DNA of 64,000 nucleotides, from positions 372,001 to 436,000 of the forward strand of contig CAVOVH010000002.1 of the NCBI GenBank assembly GCA_963699805.1. The letters are read 5' to 3'. Under the pieces are notes generated by a model. The model saw only the letters and a program-made list of their open reading frames with translations, did not search any database and was not told the DNA's origin. Position numbers and translations under genes: made by a program. Positions 1 through 9,446 of the stretch are shown one piece after another (the first letter of the stretch is position 1; every line of letters starts with the position of its first letter). Source of the DNA: JAGTVG01 sp963699805 (lineage in GTDB: Bacteria > Bacteroidota > Bacteroidia > Cytophagales > Cyclobacteriaceae).

Positions 1-59
1 CAAATTTGAATAAATATCAATGAATGGATGATAAATGACAACGAAATCAAGGTTTAATT

Positions 60-726
60 TTAATGCTCCAGGGTGTTGAAAAAAGCTTCCACTTTGTTTT
101 GATCCAGTTTCCCATCCGTTCTCACACCGTTACAAAAATCCAATCCAAAAGATCTCACGGTTTCAAGGGCCTCCCTGACATTCTGCGGATTCAGACCTCC
201 TGCCAGGAAAACAGGTACCATGCCTGTTCCATGATCATCCTGCAGATCGGCCAATCTTGCTGCATGCCGGTCACTCTCAGGATCTTTATCTTAAGGCAGG
301 ATTCCCGCTGTCGAGCAAGAGTGTATCTACCCTTCCGGCAATGGCCAAAGCCTGTTCTACCTCTTCTTCACCCGTCACATGGATCACCTGAACGATCTTG
401 ATGGCCGGAAGGGCCTTTCTGATCTCCTCATAACTTCCTATTTCAAGCGTATCCACCAATTGGAGGGTATTGGTATGCACTTTCTGATGGTGACGGATGA
501 TCGCCCCGGAAGATGTTTCACTCGTTAGCAGAAAGGTGGCTACTGGCGGGGGAACATGGCCTGCAATTTCCGCGATGAGATCATCATCGATCACACCCGG
601 ACCACTCGGCATGGGGCCAACCAATCCCAAAGCCGAGGCGCCGGCTTCGATGGCCATCCAGGCTTCCTTTATGCTTCCAATACAGCAGATCTTTACATAA
701 GGTTTTCTATTCATTCTATCATTCAA
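60..726 (-). pseudogene. TrpF-like phosphoribosylanthranilate isomerase, frameshifted
   Basis: Two successive minus-strand frames together make a single-domain protein of about 222 residues, the usual TrpF length. TrpF is the (beta/alpha)8 isomerase of tryptophan synthesis. The upstream frame (286-726) has KICCIG near its start, where TrpF normally has KICG, and ends soon after LLLDSGNP. The downstream frame (60 to about 296) resumes with the phosphate-binding segment VFLAGGLNPQNV. Deleting one base near 286-296 joins the frames, so a one-base insertion breaks the gene. No other trp gene is nearby, and stand-alone TrpF-like proteins of unclear role are common, so a tryptophan role is not certain. 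The break could be a real mutation or a sequence error. It lies 11 bp after the methyltransferase gene and is probably cotranscribed with it. Confidence 0.7.
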
Positions 727-737
727 TCTTTCTGTTT

Positions 738-1640
738 TTATGAATCCTTCTTTGCCAATACAATCCTTTCCACACTGAGCAGATTCATGGAACGATGATG
801 CGGATCGAGGTATCTTGACTTGAATTCTTTTCTGTCTATATCCTCCATGACAGGTAAATTCATGGTTGAAAGATAGGAAGCCAATTCATCCGGGTTGTAT
901 CCGTTGATCCATATTTTTTTCAGCCTTTCCTGGAATTTTCCATCAAATTCCTCCTGTTCAGCTGCCATTTCCATATGATCGATGAAATTTTTTACAATAT
1001 AGGTGAATACTAAAAGACTTCCTTTTTTTGATTTCGAAATAAAACGCAGGACAGCATCTGCCGCTTCATGGGTGATATATTGCGTCACACCTTCCCAGAT
1101 GAATAAAGTTTTTTCATTGAGAGAAAAAAGAGGCTGCGTCAATACATCCTGCAATATTTGTGAATTAAAATCAATCGGTATGTATAAAACAGAAGATGGA
1201 AGATTTTTAAGGATACGCTTCAGGCGTTTCTTTTTAAATGCAAGAACCTCAGGGTAATCGACTTCAAAAAAAACAATATTCCTATCTGTCATTTTTCTAT
1301 AAGGCCTTGTATCCATTCCGGCACCAAGGATCACCACCTGGGATATACCTTTACCCGAAGCATCTATTAAGACATCATCAATATAGCTTGTTCTGCACAG
1401 CAAGGCACCCATTACACCCTTACCCTGCTTTTCTATCATTTTGAGCATAAAATTCCGGATGCTTCTAAATCTCATGGACTTGAAAAGAATTCTATAGGAG
1501 AATGGCATAAGCCTGGAGATCAGGGGATCGATGAAAAGTTTTTGTCGCTCAGACTGATAGCTTTCAATCGACTTGATGAATGCGGCTCCCCAGGAGGATC
1601 TGGCTACTTCTGATTTCATCTTTATATTATAATGGGCCAT
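738..1640 (-). CDS. SAM-dependent methyltransferase, leucine carboxyl methyltransferase-like
   Basis: A 300-residue class I methyltransferase resembling the bacterial LCMT/PPM family (TIGR00027 type). The SAM-binding motif I is VILGAGMDTRPYR at about residues 105-117, followed by an acidic strand FFEVDYPE that would hold the SAM ribose. A later segment, TLFIWEGVTQYI, is typical of the family's post-II region. There is no signal peptide, so it is cytoplasmic. The substrate cannot be told from sequence: homologues act on carboxyl, hydroxyl or polyketide-type acceptors. The gene follows the RND permease by 62 bp and precedes the broken TrpF-like gene by 11 bp, so it may be a distal member of the efflux transcript. 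Confidence 0.75.
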   Translation of the reverse strand: MAHYNIKMKSEVARSSWGAAFIKSIESYQSERQKLFIDPLISRLMPFSYRILFKSMRFRSIRNFMLKMIEKQGKGVMGALLCRTSYIDDVLIDASGKGISQVVILGAGMDTRPYRKMTDRNIVFFEVDYPEVLAFKKKRLKRILKNLPSSVLYIPIDFNSQILQDVLTQPLFSLNEKTLFIWEGVTQYITHEAADAVLRFISKSKKGSLLVFTYIVKNFIDHMEMAAEQEEFDGKFQERLKKIWINGYNPDELASYLSTMNLPVMEDIDRKEFKSRYLDPHHRSMNLLSVERIVLAKKDS

Positions 1641-1702
1641 TTATTATCAAGGCAGCATCCTGAACATCAGGGCTTCAACTAAAATGGGGAAATGGGAACA
1701 AA

Positions 1703-4700
1703 TTATCCCAGAAAATCCTCATAATTTTTTTCAAGCACATCCTTGGGCACTAATACTTTTCTCTTTTCAGCCAATCCCGCTTTTTCGAGGCCCCTTTCCG
1801 CAAGATAATAAATCACCGGGACCACGATAAGCGTTAAAAACATGGAGCTGCTGAGTCCTCCGATCAATGCCCAGGCCAGTCCGTTTTTCCATTCCGATCC
1901 GGCACCCCCCGCCAGGGCGATGGGCAAGAGACCAATGATCATGGAAATGTTGGTCATCAGGATGGGACGGAGCCTTAATTTACTGGCCGTGATCAGGGCA
2001 TTTTGCCATTCCATTCCATTTTCTTTCAACTTATTTGTGAAATCAACAACCAGAATCGCATTTTTCCCTACCAGTCCAACCAGCATCACCATACCCAGAA
2101 TGGAAAAAATACTCAGACTTTCCATCGTCAGAGCCAGGGCCAGCAAGGCGCCAATGATGGCCAGGGGAATTGAAAAAAGAACCACGAATGGATAAATATA
2201 GGAATCGTACAAAGCCACCAGGATCATATATACCAGGAGTATGGCGATAAACAGGGCTACCAGCATCGTCCTTACCCCGTCCAGGGTCCGTTTCGTCTGT
2301 CCTGCAAAGAAATAATGGATCCCTTCTGGGATCTTTAACCTTTTCATTTCATAACGGAGTTCATTGCCTACCGTTCCTGCGGGTCGTCCTACCACCTGGG
2401 ATTTAATGGTGACAGAGGGGGACCGGTTGGTCCTTTCAAGCTGGGAAGGGGATTCCTGGGCCTCAACCCTGGCAAACTGGCGGATCCTGATCACTTTTCC
2501 GGCATCATTCAGTACCGATAGATTTTGTATATCGGAAAGGTTTGTTCTGCTGAAATCATTTAAACGGATATTGATATCATAATCTTCCCCTTCAAATTCG
2601 TATTTGGCATCTGTATTTCCATTGAAGGCGGTTCTCAATACATATCCTGTTTGAGCAAGGTTGATCCCCAGAAGTTGCAAGGCTTCCCGGTCGGGGATAA
2701 CCGCATATTCTTTCCGTCCTTCCGACTGACTTGATTGGACTTCAACCGTTCCACTGATCTTTTTAAGCCGCTCCTCCACCTGCTGGGCAAAGGAGGTCAG
2801 GGTATCCGTATCGGTACCCGTGATCACTACCTGAACGGCATCATCATCCCGTAAACCTATGAGGTTGATATCGATGGGCCGTACTTTCAGACCTGGGATC
2901 CGGGATTCCAGTTCAAGTTTTGCTTCCCGTGCAAAAAGAGTGGCTGAAATCTCTCTCTTTTTTTTACCGATTAGCCGGACATTCAATTCCGCGAGGTAGG
3001 CTGTATTGATCTCAATCCGGCCGCTGCTCGTACTGCCCACTGTGGTAAATATATTTTCCACTTCCTTTTGCTGCATCAGGTAATTTTCCACCAGCAAGGC
3101 GGCTTCATTGGTACGGCTTAATGGTGCATCCTTAGGTAATTCAAGTTCGAGGATAAATTCAGAACGATCCCCGGATTTTGTAAATTCCAGCCCGATAAAT
3201 CCAAAATAGATCAGGGACAGACTGGCAATGAACAGTACCGAGGCCGAGAGGAGGGTGATCATTTTATTCCGGAAAGCAAAATGGAGGGCATTCCCAAGCT
3301 GATCCGTAACCTCTTTCAGGAATTTTTCAAACCAGAGGATCGACTTGCCTGCCAGTGTTTTCCCCTGAATTTTTTCGTGCTTTGAGAACCTCGAGGTCAA
3401 AAGCGGGACGAGGGTAAAGGAAACGAACAGACTCAACATGGTAGAGGTCACGATCACCACGGAATATTGCCGGAGCATATCAGCCACCAGTCCCTTGGAG
3501 AATACGATGGGCAGAAAGACCACTACATCGATCAGGGTAATTGACACGGCTGTAAATCCGATCTCCATTCTTCCTTCATAGGCAGATCTTACCCGGTTTT
3601 TGCCCATTTCTATATGCCTGTGGATGTTTTCAAGCACCACAATTGAATCATCCACGAGGATCCCGATCGACAATGACAGCCCCAGTAAGGTAAGCAGATT
3701 GAGTGTATATCCCAGCAGATACATGACTGTGAAAGTTGAAATAATGGAAGTGGGGATGGAAGCCAGTACGATCAGTGAATTCCGGATGCTGTGAAGGAAT
3801 ATGAGCATGACCAGGGAGACCAGGATGACGGCATAAAGGAGATCCGACATCACGGCATTGGCCGCCTCAATGGTGAATTCTGAAGTGTCCTGGGCCAGGT
3901 CGAACGTGAGGTTTATATCCTTGTATTTCTCTTCCAGTTGGGAAAGGTTCTCCCTGACGGAAGCACTCATGTTTACCGCATTGGCATCGCTTTGTTTCCG
4001 GATATCAAAACCGAGGGATTCCCTGCCATTGATCCGGGTGATCACTTGGGGGTCTTTTGGCAAAAAAGATATTTCTGCGATATCCACCAGACGGATCTTT
4101 TTGTTGATCTGGGGGATCTCAAAAATGACGAGGTCCCGGATCTGTGGCAGACTATTGAAACGGCCGCTGAACCGGATATAATTCTGATTATCCTCAGAAG
4201 CTATTTTTCCGGCCGGAATATTCAGATTGCTGGAATTAACCGCCCTGATAATCTGTAGCAGGGAAATGCCATACGCTTGTAATTTGTCTGGGTCAACTTC
4301 AACCTTCACTTCGGATTCCCTGCCACCAAGCAATCTTACCTGGGCAACTCCTTCTACCTGGCTGATCACGGGTAAAATCTGATTCTGTGCAAAATTATAA
4401 AAATCTGATTCCGGCAAGGTTGAATAAGTCCCTCCACGCATCACCGGTAGGTCATCAAAATCGAATCTTGACAAGATTGGTTTGGAAGCAGAAGGGGGCA
4501 GGCCACCTATCATTGCATTCAATAGCCGATCCGCTTCCTGAAGGGTATAATCAATATTGGTCCCGGATTTCATATCCAGCCTGACAAGCGAAAAACTTTC
4601 CGTTGAAATACTGGTAATCGTTTCAATATTTTCCAGGGTGGATACTGCATCTTCAATCTTTCTGGAAATGCTGGTTTCCACTTCGGCAGGGGAAGCACCC

Positions 4701-4855
4701 GGGTAAGTGGTGGTAATGGACAAAACTGGAGGATTGAATTTAGGCACCAGTTCGTAATTCAGGAAATAATAACTGAGCATCCCCATGATGATCAGCAGTG
4801 AAAAAATAACCACGACAATGGTGGGTCGTTCGATGGATATTTTGGTAATATTCAT
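1703..4855 (-). CDS. RND efflux permease, HAE1/AcrB type
   Basis: A 1050-residue inner-membrane proton-driven pump of the resistance-nodulation-division superfamily, full family length. One N-terminal membrane segment (VVVIFSLLIIMGMLSYYFL) is followed by a large periplasmic loop, a six-helix bundle, a second loop and a second bundle. The proton-relay acid pair is visible in SIGILVDDSIVVLENIHRH (about residue 400), and the matching lysine in LVGKNAILVVDF of the second half. These residues point to a hydrophobic/amphiphilic-exporting HAE1 pump rather than a heavy-metal CusA pump. It is the third gene of a channel-adaptor-permease operon, 15 bp after the adaptor. The exported substrate is unknown. 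Confidence 0.93.
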   Translation of the reverse strand: MNITKISIERPTIVVVIFSLLIIMGMLSYYFLNYELVPKFNPPVLSITTTYPGASPAEVETSISRKIEDAVSTLENIETITSISTESFSLVRLDMKSGTNIDYTLQEADRLLNAMIGGLPPSASKPILSRFDFDDLPVMRGGTYSTLPESDFYNFAQNQILPVISQVEGVAQVRLLGGRESEVKVEVDPDKLQAYGISLLQIIRAVNSSNLNIPAGKIASEDNQNYIRFSGRFNSLPQIRDLVIFEIPQINKKIRLVDIAEISFLPKDPQVITRINGRESLGFDIRKQSDANAVNMSASVRENLSQLEEKYKDINLTFDLAQDTSEFTIEAANAVMSDLLYAVILVSLVMLIFLHSIRNSLIVLASIPTSIISTFTVMYLLGYTLNLLTLLGLSLSIGILVDDSIVVLENIHRHIEMGKNRVRSAYEGRMEIGFTAVSITLIDVVVFLPIVFSKGLVADMLRQYSVVIVTSTMLSLFVSFTLVPLLTSRFSKHEKIQGKTLAGKSILWFEKFLKEVTDQLGNALHFAFRNKMITLLSASVLFIASLSLIYFGFIGLEFTKSGDRSEFILELELPKDAPLSRTNEAALLVENYLMQQKEVENIFTTVGSTSSGRIEINTAYLAELNVRLIGKKKREISATLFAREAKLELESRIPGLKVRPIDINLIGLRDDDAVQVVITGTDTDTLTSFAQQVEERLKKISGTVEVQSSQSEGRKEYAVIPDREALQLLGINLAQTGYVLRTAFNGNTDAKYEFEGEDYDINIRLNDFSRTNLSDIQNLSVLNDAGKVIRIRQFARVEAQESPSQLERTNRSPSVTIKSQVVGRPAGTVGNELRYEMKRLKIPEGIHYFFAGQTKRTLDGVRTMLVALFIAILLVYMILVALYDSYIYPFVVLFSIPLAIIGALLALALTMESLSIFSILGMVMLVGLVGKNAILVVDFTNKLKENGMEWQNALITASKLRLRPILMTNISMIIGLLPIALAGGAGSEWKNGLAWALIGGLSSSMFLTLIVVPVIYYLAERGLEKAGLAEKRKVLVPKDVLEKNYEDFLG

Positions 4856-4870
4856 TTTATCCGGTTCGGG

Positions 4871-5929
4871 CTATTGCTGAATGATTCTGATTTTCTGTCC
4901 ATCCGTTATCTGATCAATGCCGGTGATCACCACAAGGTCATCTTCATCCAGGCCACTAATAATTTCAATATAGTTGTTGTTTTGCTGGCCAGTTGTAATC
5001 AATGTTTTTTGTGCTTTATTTCCTTCCACTTTATAAACAAAGGATACTCCTTCACTTTCCCGGATTATTTCAGCGGGTATCGACAATAACTTTTCCTTCC
5101 GGAATGGGATCAGATCGACTTCGGCCATCATCCCCCCTTTGAGGATATCCGGATAGGTATTATCTGCAATGACCTCTACGGCATATTGCTGTGACATGTT
5201 GGCGCTTATGGCTTTGGTGGAGACCGTTCCGGTGAGCCGGATTGAATCAATGGCTTTGGGTAATATTGTGGCCTGCATTCCTTTCTGAATGCCCAGGATC
5301 TCTTCCTCTGATACATTCAGACTTACCTTGAATTTCCGGATATCAACTATTTCGAAAACAGGAGCTCCGGGGCCAAGCATCGCTCCTTCCTTGGTAAATA
5401 GCTGGTTGATATAACCTTCAAAAGGAGCTTTTATCGACGTTTGCTCGATTCGTTTTACCAGCGTTATATAATTGGCTTCCGCATTTTTCAGATTCAATCT
5501 CATTTTCTCGAGCTGATCCTGGGTGATCCCATCCTGTTCGATCATTTTTTCAAAGCGTCCGAGATCTTTTTTAGCTTTATCAAAATTGGCTTCGGCCACC
5601 AGCAGATTTGCCTGTAGAATATCATCATCTACCTTAACCAATTCTTTCCCTTTTGTTACATGATCCCCGACCTTAATCTCCACTTTTTCAACTTCCCCCT
5701 GCGTCTGCGAAACTACTATCAATTCTTTTTCGGGATTCATGATGCCTGCAAAGGCATATTCTTCTCCGATCGTTCTTAATTTAACGGTATCTATCCTGAC
5801 GGGTATTTCTTCAACCTGGCTTTCGGAGATCTTCTGTTTCATGTCCAGTTTATTTTTGTTGGACCGGAGTACAAAAAATATGACCACAGCCAGAAAGATC
5901 AACAGGATAATGAAAAATAACTTTTTCAT
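4871..5929 (-). CDS. RND efflux periplasmic adaptor (membrane fusion protein)
   Basis: A 352-residue membrane fusion protein that links the pump to the outer-membrane channel. An N-terminal membrane anchor (residues about 3-22) is followed by a biotinyl-lipoyl-like half motif around GEVEKVEIKVGDHVTKGKEL, a coiled-coil hairpin rich in Lys/Glu/Leu (about 105-155), the second lipoyl half (IKAPFEGYINQLFTKEGAML), a beta-barrel, and a membrane-proximal domain. It has no lipobox cysteine, so it is probably held by the N-terminal helix. It starts 8 bp after the channel gene's stop codon and ends 15 bp before the permease start, a compact operon. Confidence 0.92.
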   Translation of the reverse strand: MKKLFFIILLIFLAVVIFFVLRSNKNKLDMKQKISESQVEEIPVRIDTVKLRTIGEEYAFAGIMNPEKELIVVSQTQGEVEKVEIKVGDHVTKGKELVKVDDDILQANLLVAEANFDKAKKDLGRFEKMIEQDGITQDQLEKMRLNLKNAEANYITLVKRIEQTSIKAPFEGYINQLFTKEGAMLGPGAPVFEIVDIRKFKVSLNVSEEEILGIQKGMQATILPKAIDSIRLTGTVSTKAISANMSQQYAVEVIADNTYPDILKGGMMAEVDLIPFRKEKLLSIPAEIIRESEGVSFVYKVEGNKAQKTLITTGQQNNNYIEIISGLDEDDLVVITGIDQITDGQKIRIIQQ

Positions 5930-5937
5930 GTTTTAAT

Positions 5938-7293
5938 TTATTCTATATAATTGAGCAGGTTTCCGGTAGTTTTTAAATATTTAAGTTCTGCTATTTTCCG
6001 TTTATACCTGGAGGTCATGAGGTCCGTCTGCATTTCACGGTATACGGTTTCCGTATCCAGCACTTCATTCAGCATTACAAGACCTTCCTGAAATAATGCA
6101 CTGGTTTCTTCAAAAGTTTTCCTTGCTATTTCAACATTATCTTCCTTGAGCCGGACTTCCTCGATGGTATTCATTAATTCATCTTTAGCATGGGAATATT
6201 CCATCTTCAGGTTTTCCTCCAGGCGAAATTTGTCCAGTTCCATTTGAGAGGATTTAATTTCCATCAGTTCCAGGCTTTTTCGTTTTTCACCTCCGTGAAC
6301 GATGGGGATATCCAGCCTCACACCAAAAAGGTTGATGAGATACCAGGATTCATTTCCACTGAAAAAATTAAATGCATCCCGCTGAGCCTGGAATCTGAAT
6401 TGGGCAAATGCGTTGATTTTAGGATAAAAATCGTTTTTTATCTGTTGTTCTTCCAACTGGTTTATCTCCATCCTGGATTCAAGTAATTGTAACTTGATGT
6501 CGTCTTTAATGTTTGTCGTATCCGGAAGGGTGGTTTCCTGCAGAAACAGATCATCGACCGAAATGCTCAGTTCTTCCTCCACCGGCATTCCCAATTGAAA
6601 TTTAAGATAATCCATCATCTGTTTTAATCCAAGTTCCGCCTGGTTTCTCTGGGTGATGAGCTTTGAATGGTTGATCAAAATTTTATTTTTTTCAGATTCC
6701 CTTGCAAATCCATTTTTAATCTGCGAATCCAGCATTTTTTCAATTCTTTCCAACCTTTCAAAATTGAAATCAATGAGCCCCATTTGTGATTTCAGCGAAG
6801 CAGCCTGGTAAAAAGTCTGTGACACGTTGAATACGATTTCCTCTTCAGTCAGTTGACTGTTCATTTGATCAATGGCCGATAAATTGGTTTTGAATTTGTC
6901 GGCAAGGAAAAAATTCTGGTCGTAGATCACCTGGTTGATCTTAATGCCAATGTTTAAATTATGAGGCAACCCCAGCTCAACCGGATAAAATCCGCTGGAA
7001 GTCCCACCTGAAAGAATGCTGCCTTCCTGTTCCGGGAAGATATAGGTGGGTAGATCAGAAAAATAATTCACATAATCTGCATAGGAATCGATTTGAGGTA
7101 GGAACCCAGCCTTTTTCTGGTCCAGGGTTGTCTGTCTCAACCGGATATCCAATTCCAGTGATTTCTGGAGATAACTGTTTTCCAGTGCATATTCAATGCA
7201 CCTCTGTAGGGTAAAGTGATCAGGTTCCTGACATGAGCCTTTTCCGTGTATGATAAAAAGAAGTAAAAAAAATATCAGATGGCGTCGGACCAT
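5938..7293 (-). CDS. TolC-family outer-membrane efflux channel
   Basis: A 451-residue outer-membrane channel for the RND pump encoded downstream. It has a cleaved-type signal peptide (LIFFLLLFIIHGKGSC, with a cysteine that could also be a lipobox), then two long repeats of helical hairpins with TolC-type phrases such as FTLQRCIEYALENS at the start and ARKTFEETSALFQEGLVMLNEVLDTE near the end. The repeats alternate coiled-coil helices with short strands that form the beta-barrel. First gene of the efflux operon. A TAnnTTTG promoter element and a dyad lie just upstream of its ATG. Confidence 0.92.
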   Translation of the reverse strand: MVRRHLIFFLLLFIIHGKGSCQEPDHFTLQRCIEYALENSYLQKSLELDIRLRQTTLDQKKAGFLPQIDSYADYVNYFSDLPTYIFPEQEGSILSGGTSSGFYPVELGLPHNLNIGIKINQVIYDQNFFLADKFKTNLSAIDQMNSQLTEEEIVFNVSQTFYQAASLKSQMGLIDFNFERLERIEKMLDSQIKNGFARESEKNKILINHSKLITQRNQAELGLKQMMDYLKFQLGMPVEEELSISVDDLFLQETTLPDTTNIKDDIKLQLLESRMEINQLEEQQIKNDFYPKINAFAQFRFQAQRDAFNFFSGNESWYLINLFGVRLDIPIVHGGEKRKSLELMEIKSSQMELDKFRLEENLKMEYSHAKDELMNTIEEVRLKEDNVEIARKTFEETSALFQEGLVMLNEVLDTETVYREMQTDLMTSRYKRKIAELKYLKTTGNLLNYIE

Positions 7294-7315
7294 AGGTACC
7301 CTTAGTTATAATTAA

Positions 7316-7323
7316 CAAAGATA
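7316..7323 (-). promoter_or_regulatory. Bacteroidota-type -7 element for the efflux operon
   Basis: TATCTTTG on the minus strand fits the Bacteroidota -7 consensus TAnnTTTG. It lies about 22 bp upstream of the channel gene's ATG. No convincing -33 TTTG is seen, so this rests on one box. Confidence 0.5.
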
Positions 7324-7343
7324 TCAATGTTTTACATTCTATA

Positions 7344-7361
7344 TAGAACCTGGGGGTTCTA
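7344..7361. promoter_or_regulatory. Dyad TAGAACC-4-GGTTCTA upstream of the efflux operon
   Basis: A perfect 7-bp inverted repeat (7344-7350 and 7355-7361, spacer TGGG) sits about 20-40 bp upstream of the predicted -7 box, where a regulator of the efflux operon could bind. No TetR- or MarR-type regulator gene is adjacent, so the binding protein is unknown. Confidence 0.4.
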
Positions 7362-7496
7362 TCTTCAGAGGAGGCAATACCTATATCGGTTAAATGAGTG
7401 AATTCTGATTGAAATATGGATGGTTCCGGCTTGGAATTTATATTAAGACCTGCTGCGCAGGAAGATACGAAATGAAGAAGAACAATGATTCCCGGA

Positions 7497-7567
7497 AGGG
7501 AAAAAAAGCTGGCCGTGGCGAAGCACTACCCTATGTAAAAGCACATTATTGAAACCACGGGCCAGCC
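7497..7567 (-). terminator. Long-loop terminator after the DUF4142-like gene
   Basis: An 11-bp stem with one bulge (GCTGGCCGTGG at 7508-7518 pairs with CCACGGGCCAGC at 7555-7566) is followed on the minus strand by a run of seven T (7501-7507). That is the form of an intrinsic terminator for minus-strand transcription from the lipoprotein genes. The loop is 36 nt, unusually long. The gap 7294-7601 holds no gene. Confidence 0.6.
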
Positions 7568-7601
7568 TGGAATATAAATTAGGATTGGAGGAAGTTCATA
7601 T

Positions 7602-8210
7602 TTATTTTCTCTGTTCTCCGGAAGTAATTTCCGGATCTGGTTTTTCCATATAATCCCTAATCATATCAATACGTTTTATTTCACCTTTGATCACCCCGGA
7701 ATGTTTGGTGATAAAATTTCTTATCTGTGAATCCTGGCCTTCTTCAAGGAACTGATCGGACCTGTCTGCCATCACCTGCAGGGTCTTTTTCATTTTATCC
7801 AGGTACACAATGTCAAATGTTTTTCGGTCACTTATCTTATGCAGGGATCTGTAGATCTCCTGATTTTCCTTTTTAACGGAACTGGGTAGTTTAACTCTTC
7901 TTTTAAATGCCAGGATAGAAAGCTGCGTTTGCAATTTTTTATGATCTTTCAAGGCAGTCTGTCCAAAATCATAAACATCCTTGATATAAGCTTTTTCCCC
8001 GGTAAGTCCGGAGAGGTCCTCTGTCAATTGGGACAGATCCTTCATGTCCACCAACAACAAGGCATTATCTTCTTTTTCCCCATAAAACTTGTCTTCGTTG
8101 GAATGCAATGCTGATTCGTAGGATATTGATTTACATGCTGAAAAAAGGGTAATGATGATTAACATTTGAATCAAATGATTCTTCTGCTTCTTATATGGTT
8201 TAATCATCAT
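7602..8210 (-). CDS. DUF4142-like lipoprotein
   Basis: A 202-residue predicted lipoprotein: a basic N-terminus, a hydrophobic stretch, and a lipobox LFSAC at about residues 22-26. The body is helical and resembles DUF4142 in plan: a first helix with FGQTALKDHKKLQTQL, the segment KLPSSVKKENQEIYRSLHKI, then FDIVYLDKMKKTLQVM and a last helix. DUF4142 proteins are ferritin-like helical bundles of unknown biochemical role, often seen with stress genes. It follows the coiled-coil lipoprotein by 109 bp on the same strand, and a terminator follows it. The residue match is weak enough that another helical family is possible. Confidence 0.55.
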   Translation of the reverse strand: MMIKPYKKQKNHLIQMLIIITLFSACKSISYESALHSNEDKFYGEKEDNALLLVDMKDLSQLTEDLSGLTGEKAYIKDVYDFGQTALKDHKKLQTQLSILAFKRRVKLPSSVKKENQEIYRSLHKISDRKTFDIVYLDKMKKTLQVMADRSDQFLEEGQDSQIRNFITKHSGVIKGEIKRIDMIRDYMEKPDPEITSGEQRK

Positions 8211-8261
8211 TTTTTAATTTATTGTTAAAGCGAAAGGTCCGTTTAAGTAGGATCAAGTGAC

Positions 8262-8284
8262 CATGCAGGCGTTCCGCTTGCATG
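8262..8284 (-). other. Intercistronic hairpin
   Basis: CATGCAGGCG (8262-8271) pairs with CGCTTGCATG (8275-8284) over 10 bp with one G-T pair and a 3-nt loop. It lies between the two lipoprotein genes, without a following T run, so it may be an mRNA processing or stability hairpin rather than a terminator. Confidence 0.4.
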
Positions 8285-8319
8285 ATACACCTGATCTACT
8301 ATCACCACCCGTTAATGGA

Positions 8320-9210
8320 TTACTTTGTTATCATTACCAGACACTTGGTAGAGGCCCAGAATTTTTCCGGATCCAGAATTACCAGTTTGTCTACTTCTTT
8401 ATTTTCTTCGTTAATGATCATTTCATAGGAATCGGTCGGATGTTCCGTCACCAGTTCCACTTTTTTGCTATGAATCGGTATGGAGTAGGTATTCCGGATA
8501 TCAATGCTATCCAATTGACTGAAATTTAAATTATCAGTCAGCTGATTTACGGAACCGATGCCTAGGAAACCACCATCTTTTTCGATGATACTCTTGGCTT
8601 TTAGATCTTCCAGTGATCCGCTGGCATAATAAGCCGTATGAAATTTATCATCGAGTTCCTTGATTTTTTCACTTTGGTCCTCGATGGTCTGTCCTTTCGT
8701 TTCATTCTCAGCAAACAGGGAATCTACCTGAACTTTCAGGATCTGATTCTCCTCATGGAGATAAGCCATCTGCTGGTTCAGCTTTTCGACATCTTCAGTT
8801 TTGATCTCAATATTTTTTTGAAGCTCCGATACAAGGTCTTTCAATTGTTTAAGCTGATAATTTGAACTTTTCAAACTGCTGCTCAGGGTTGCAATTCTTT
8901 CCTTGTTTTCAGCCATCAGTGCGTTGATGGTCTGGAGATCTCTTAATAATTGGTCTCTTTGCTCCTGATTATCTCCCTGCAGTTCTCCATCTTCAAGTGA
9001 AATGAGGGATTCCCTTTCTCTTATTTCATTCAGATTTTTCTCGATTTCAGTAATAAAGCTCAGATATTCAGTCATAGCTGAATCACGTTCTTCAAGCATG
9101 GCAACTGTTTGATCCAGTTGGCCTTCAAGCTGGGTTACTTTCTCTTTGTCTTTGTCAACACACGCTACACCTAGTGTAAGGACGATGGCGATCAAATAAA
9201 TTTTTTTCAT
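8320..9210 (-). CDS. Coiled-coil lipoprotein, unknown function
   Basis: A 296-residue predicted lipoprotein with a short signal peptide and lipobox GVACV (cysteine about residue 17). Residues about 20-190 are an almost unbroken coiled coil with heptads rich in Leu, Glu, Gln and Lys. The last 100 residues are a compact beta-rich domain (GGFLGIGSVNQL and the segment ending in WASTKCLVMITK). Proteins of this plan are widespread in Bacteroidota but I cannot name a function. A periplasmic or envelope-spanning structural role fits the shape. It lies downstream of the sigma-54-type response regulator on the same strand, and a partial sigma-54-like site precedes it. Confidence 0.75.
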   Translation of the reverse strand: MKKIYLIAIVLTLGVACVDKDKEKVTQLEGQLDQTVAMLEERDSAMTEYLSFITEIEKNLNEIRERESLISLEDGELQGDNQEQRDQLLRDLQTINALMAENKERIATLSSSLKSSNYQLKQLKDLVSELQKNIEIKTEDVEKLNQQMAYLHEENQILKVQVDSLFAENETKGQTIEDQSEKIKELDDKFHTAYYASGSLEDLKAKSIIEKDGGFLGIGSVNQLTDNLNFSQLDSIDIRNTYSIPIHSKKVELVTEHPTDSYEMIINEENKEVDKLVILDPEKFWASTKCLVMITK

Positions 9211-9244
9211 AGTGATTATAGTTTTTACAACTATAGAAAGGGTA

Positions 9245-9259
9245 CCAAATTAAACGCCA
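9245..9259 (-). promoter_or_regulatory. Possible sigma-54 promoter of the coiled-coil lipoprotein
   Basis: On the minus strand TGGCGT-5-TTGG resembles the sigma-54 consensus TGGCAC-5-TTGC, with the -24 GG kept and the -12 GC replaced by GG. It lies about 35-50 bp before the lipoprotein's ATG and just downstream of the gene for a sigma-54 activator. Weak by itself. Confidence 0.3.
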
Positions 9260-9446
9260 CAAATATAAAATGCTGGTTATCAGAAAGATGCCTACGCGTC
9301 TTGAAATGAATTGTTGTCAAAATGACAAAGATATTTTTGATGTGAAAAACCTGGATAGGGAACTGATTTTTTAAAACAGGTATATTGGATCCTTTAAGAG
9401 TTGTGGAATGGCAACGGATCAGGGATCCAACCGCGTGTTATGAAGA

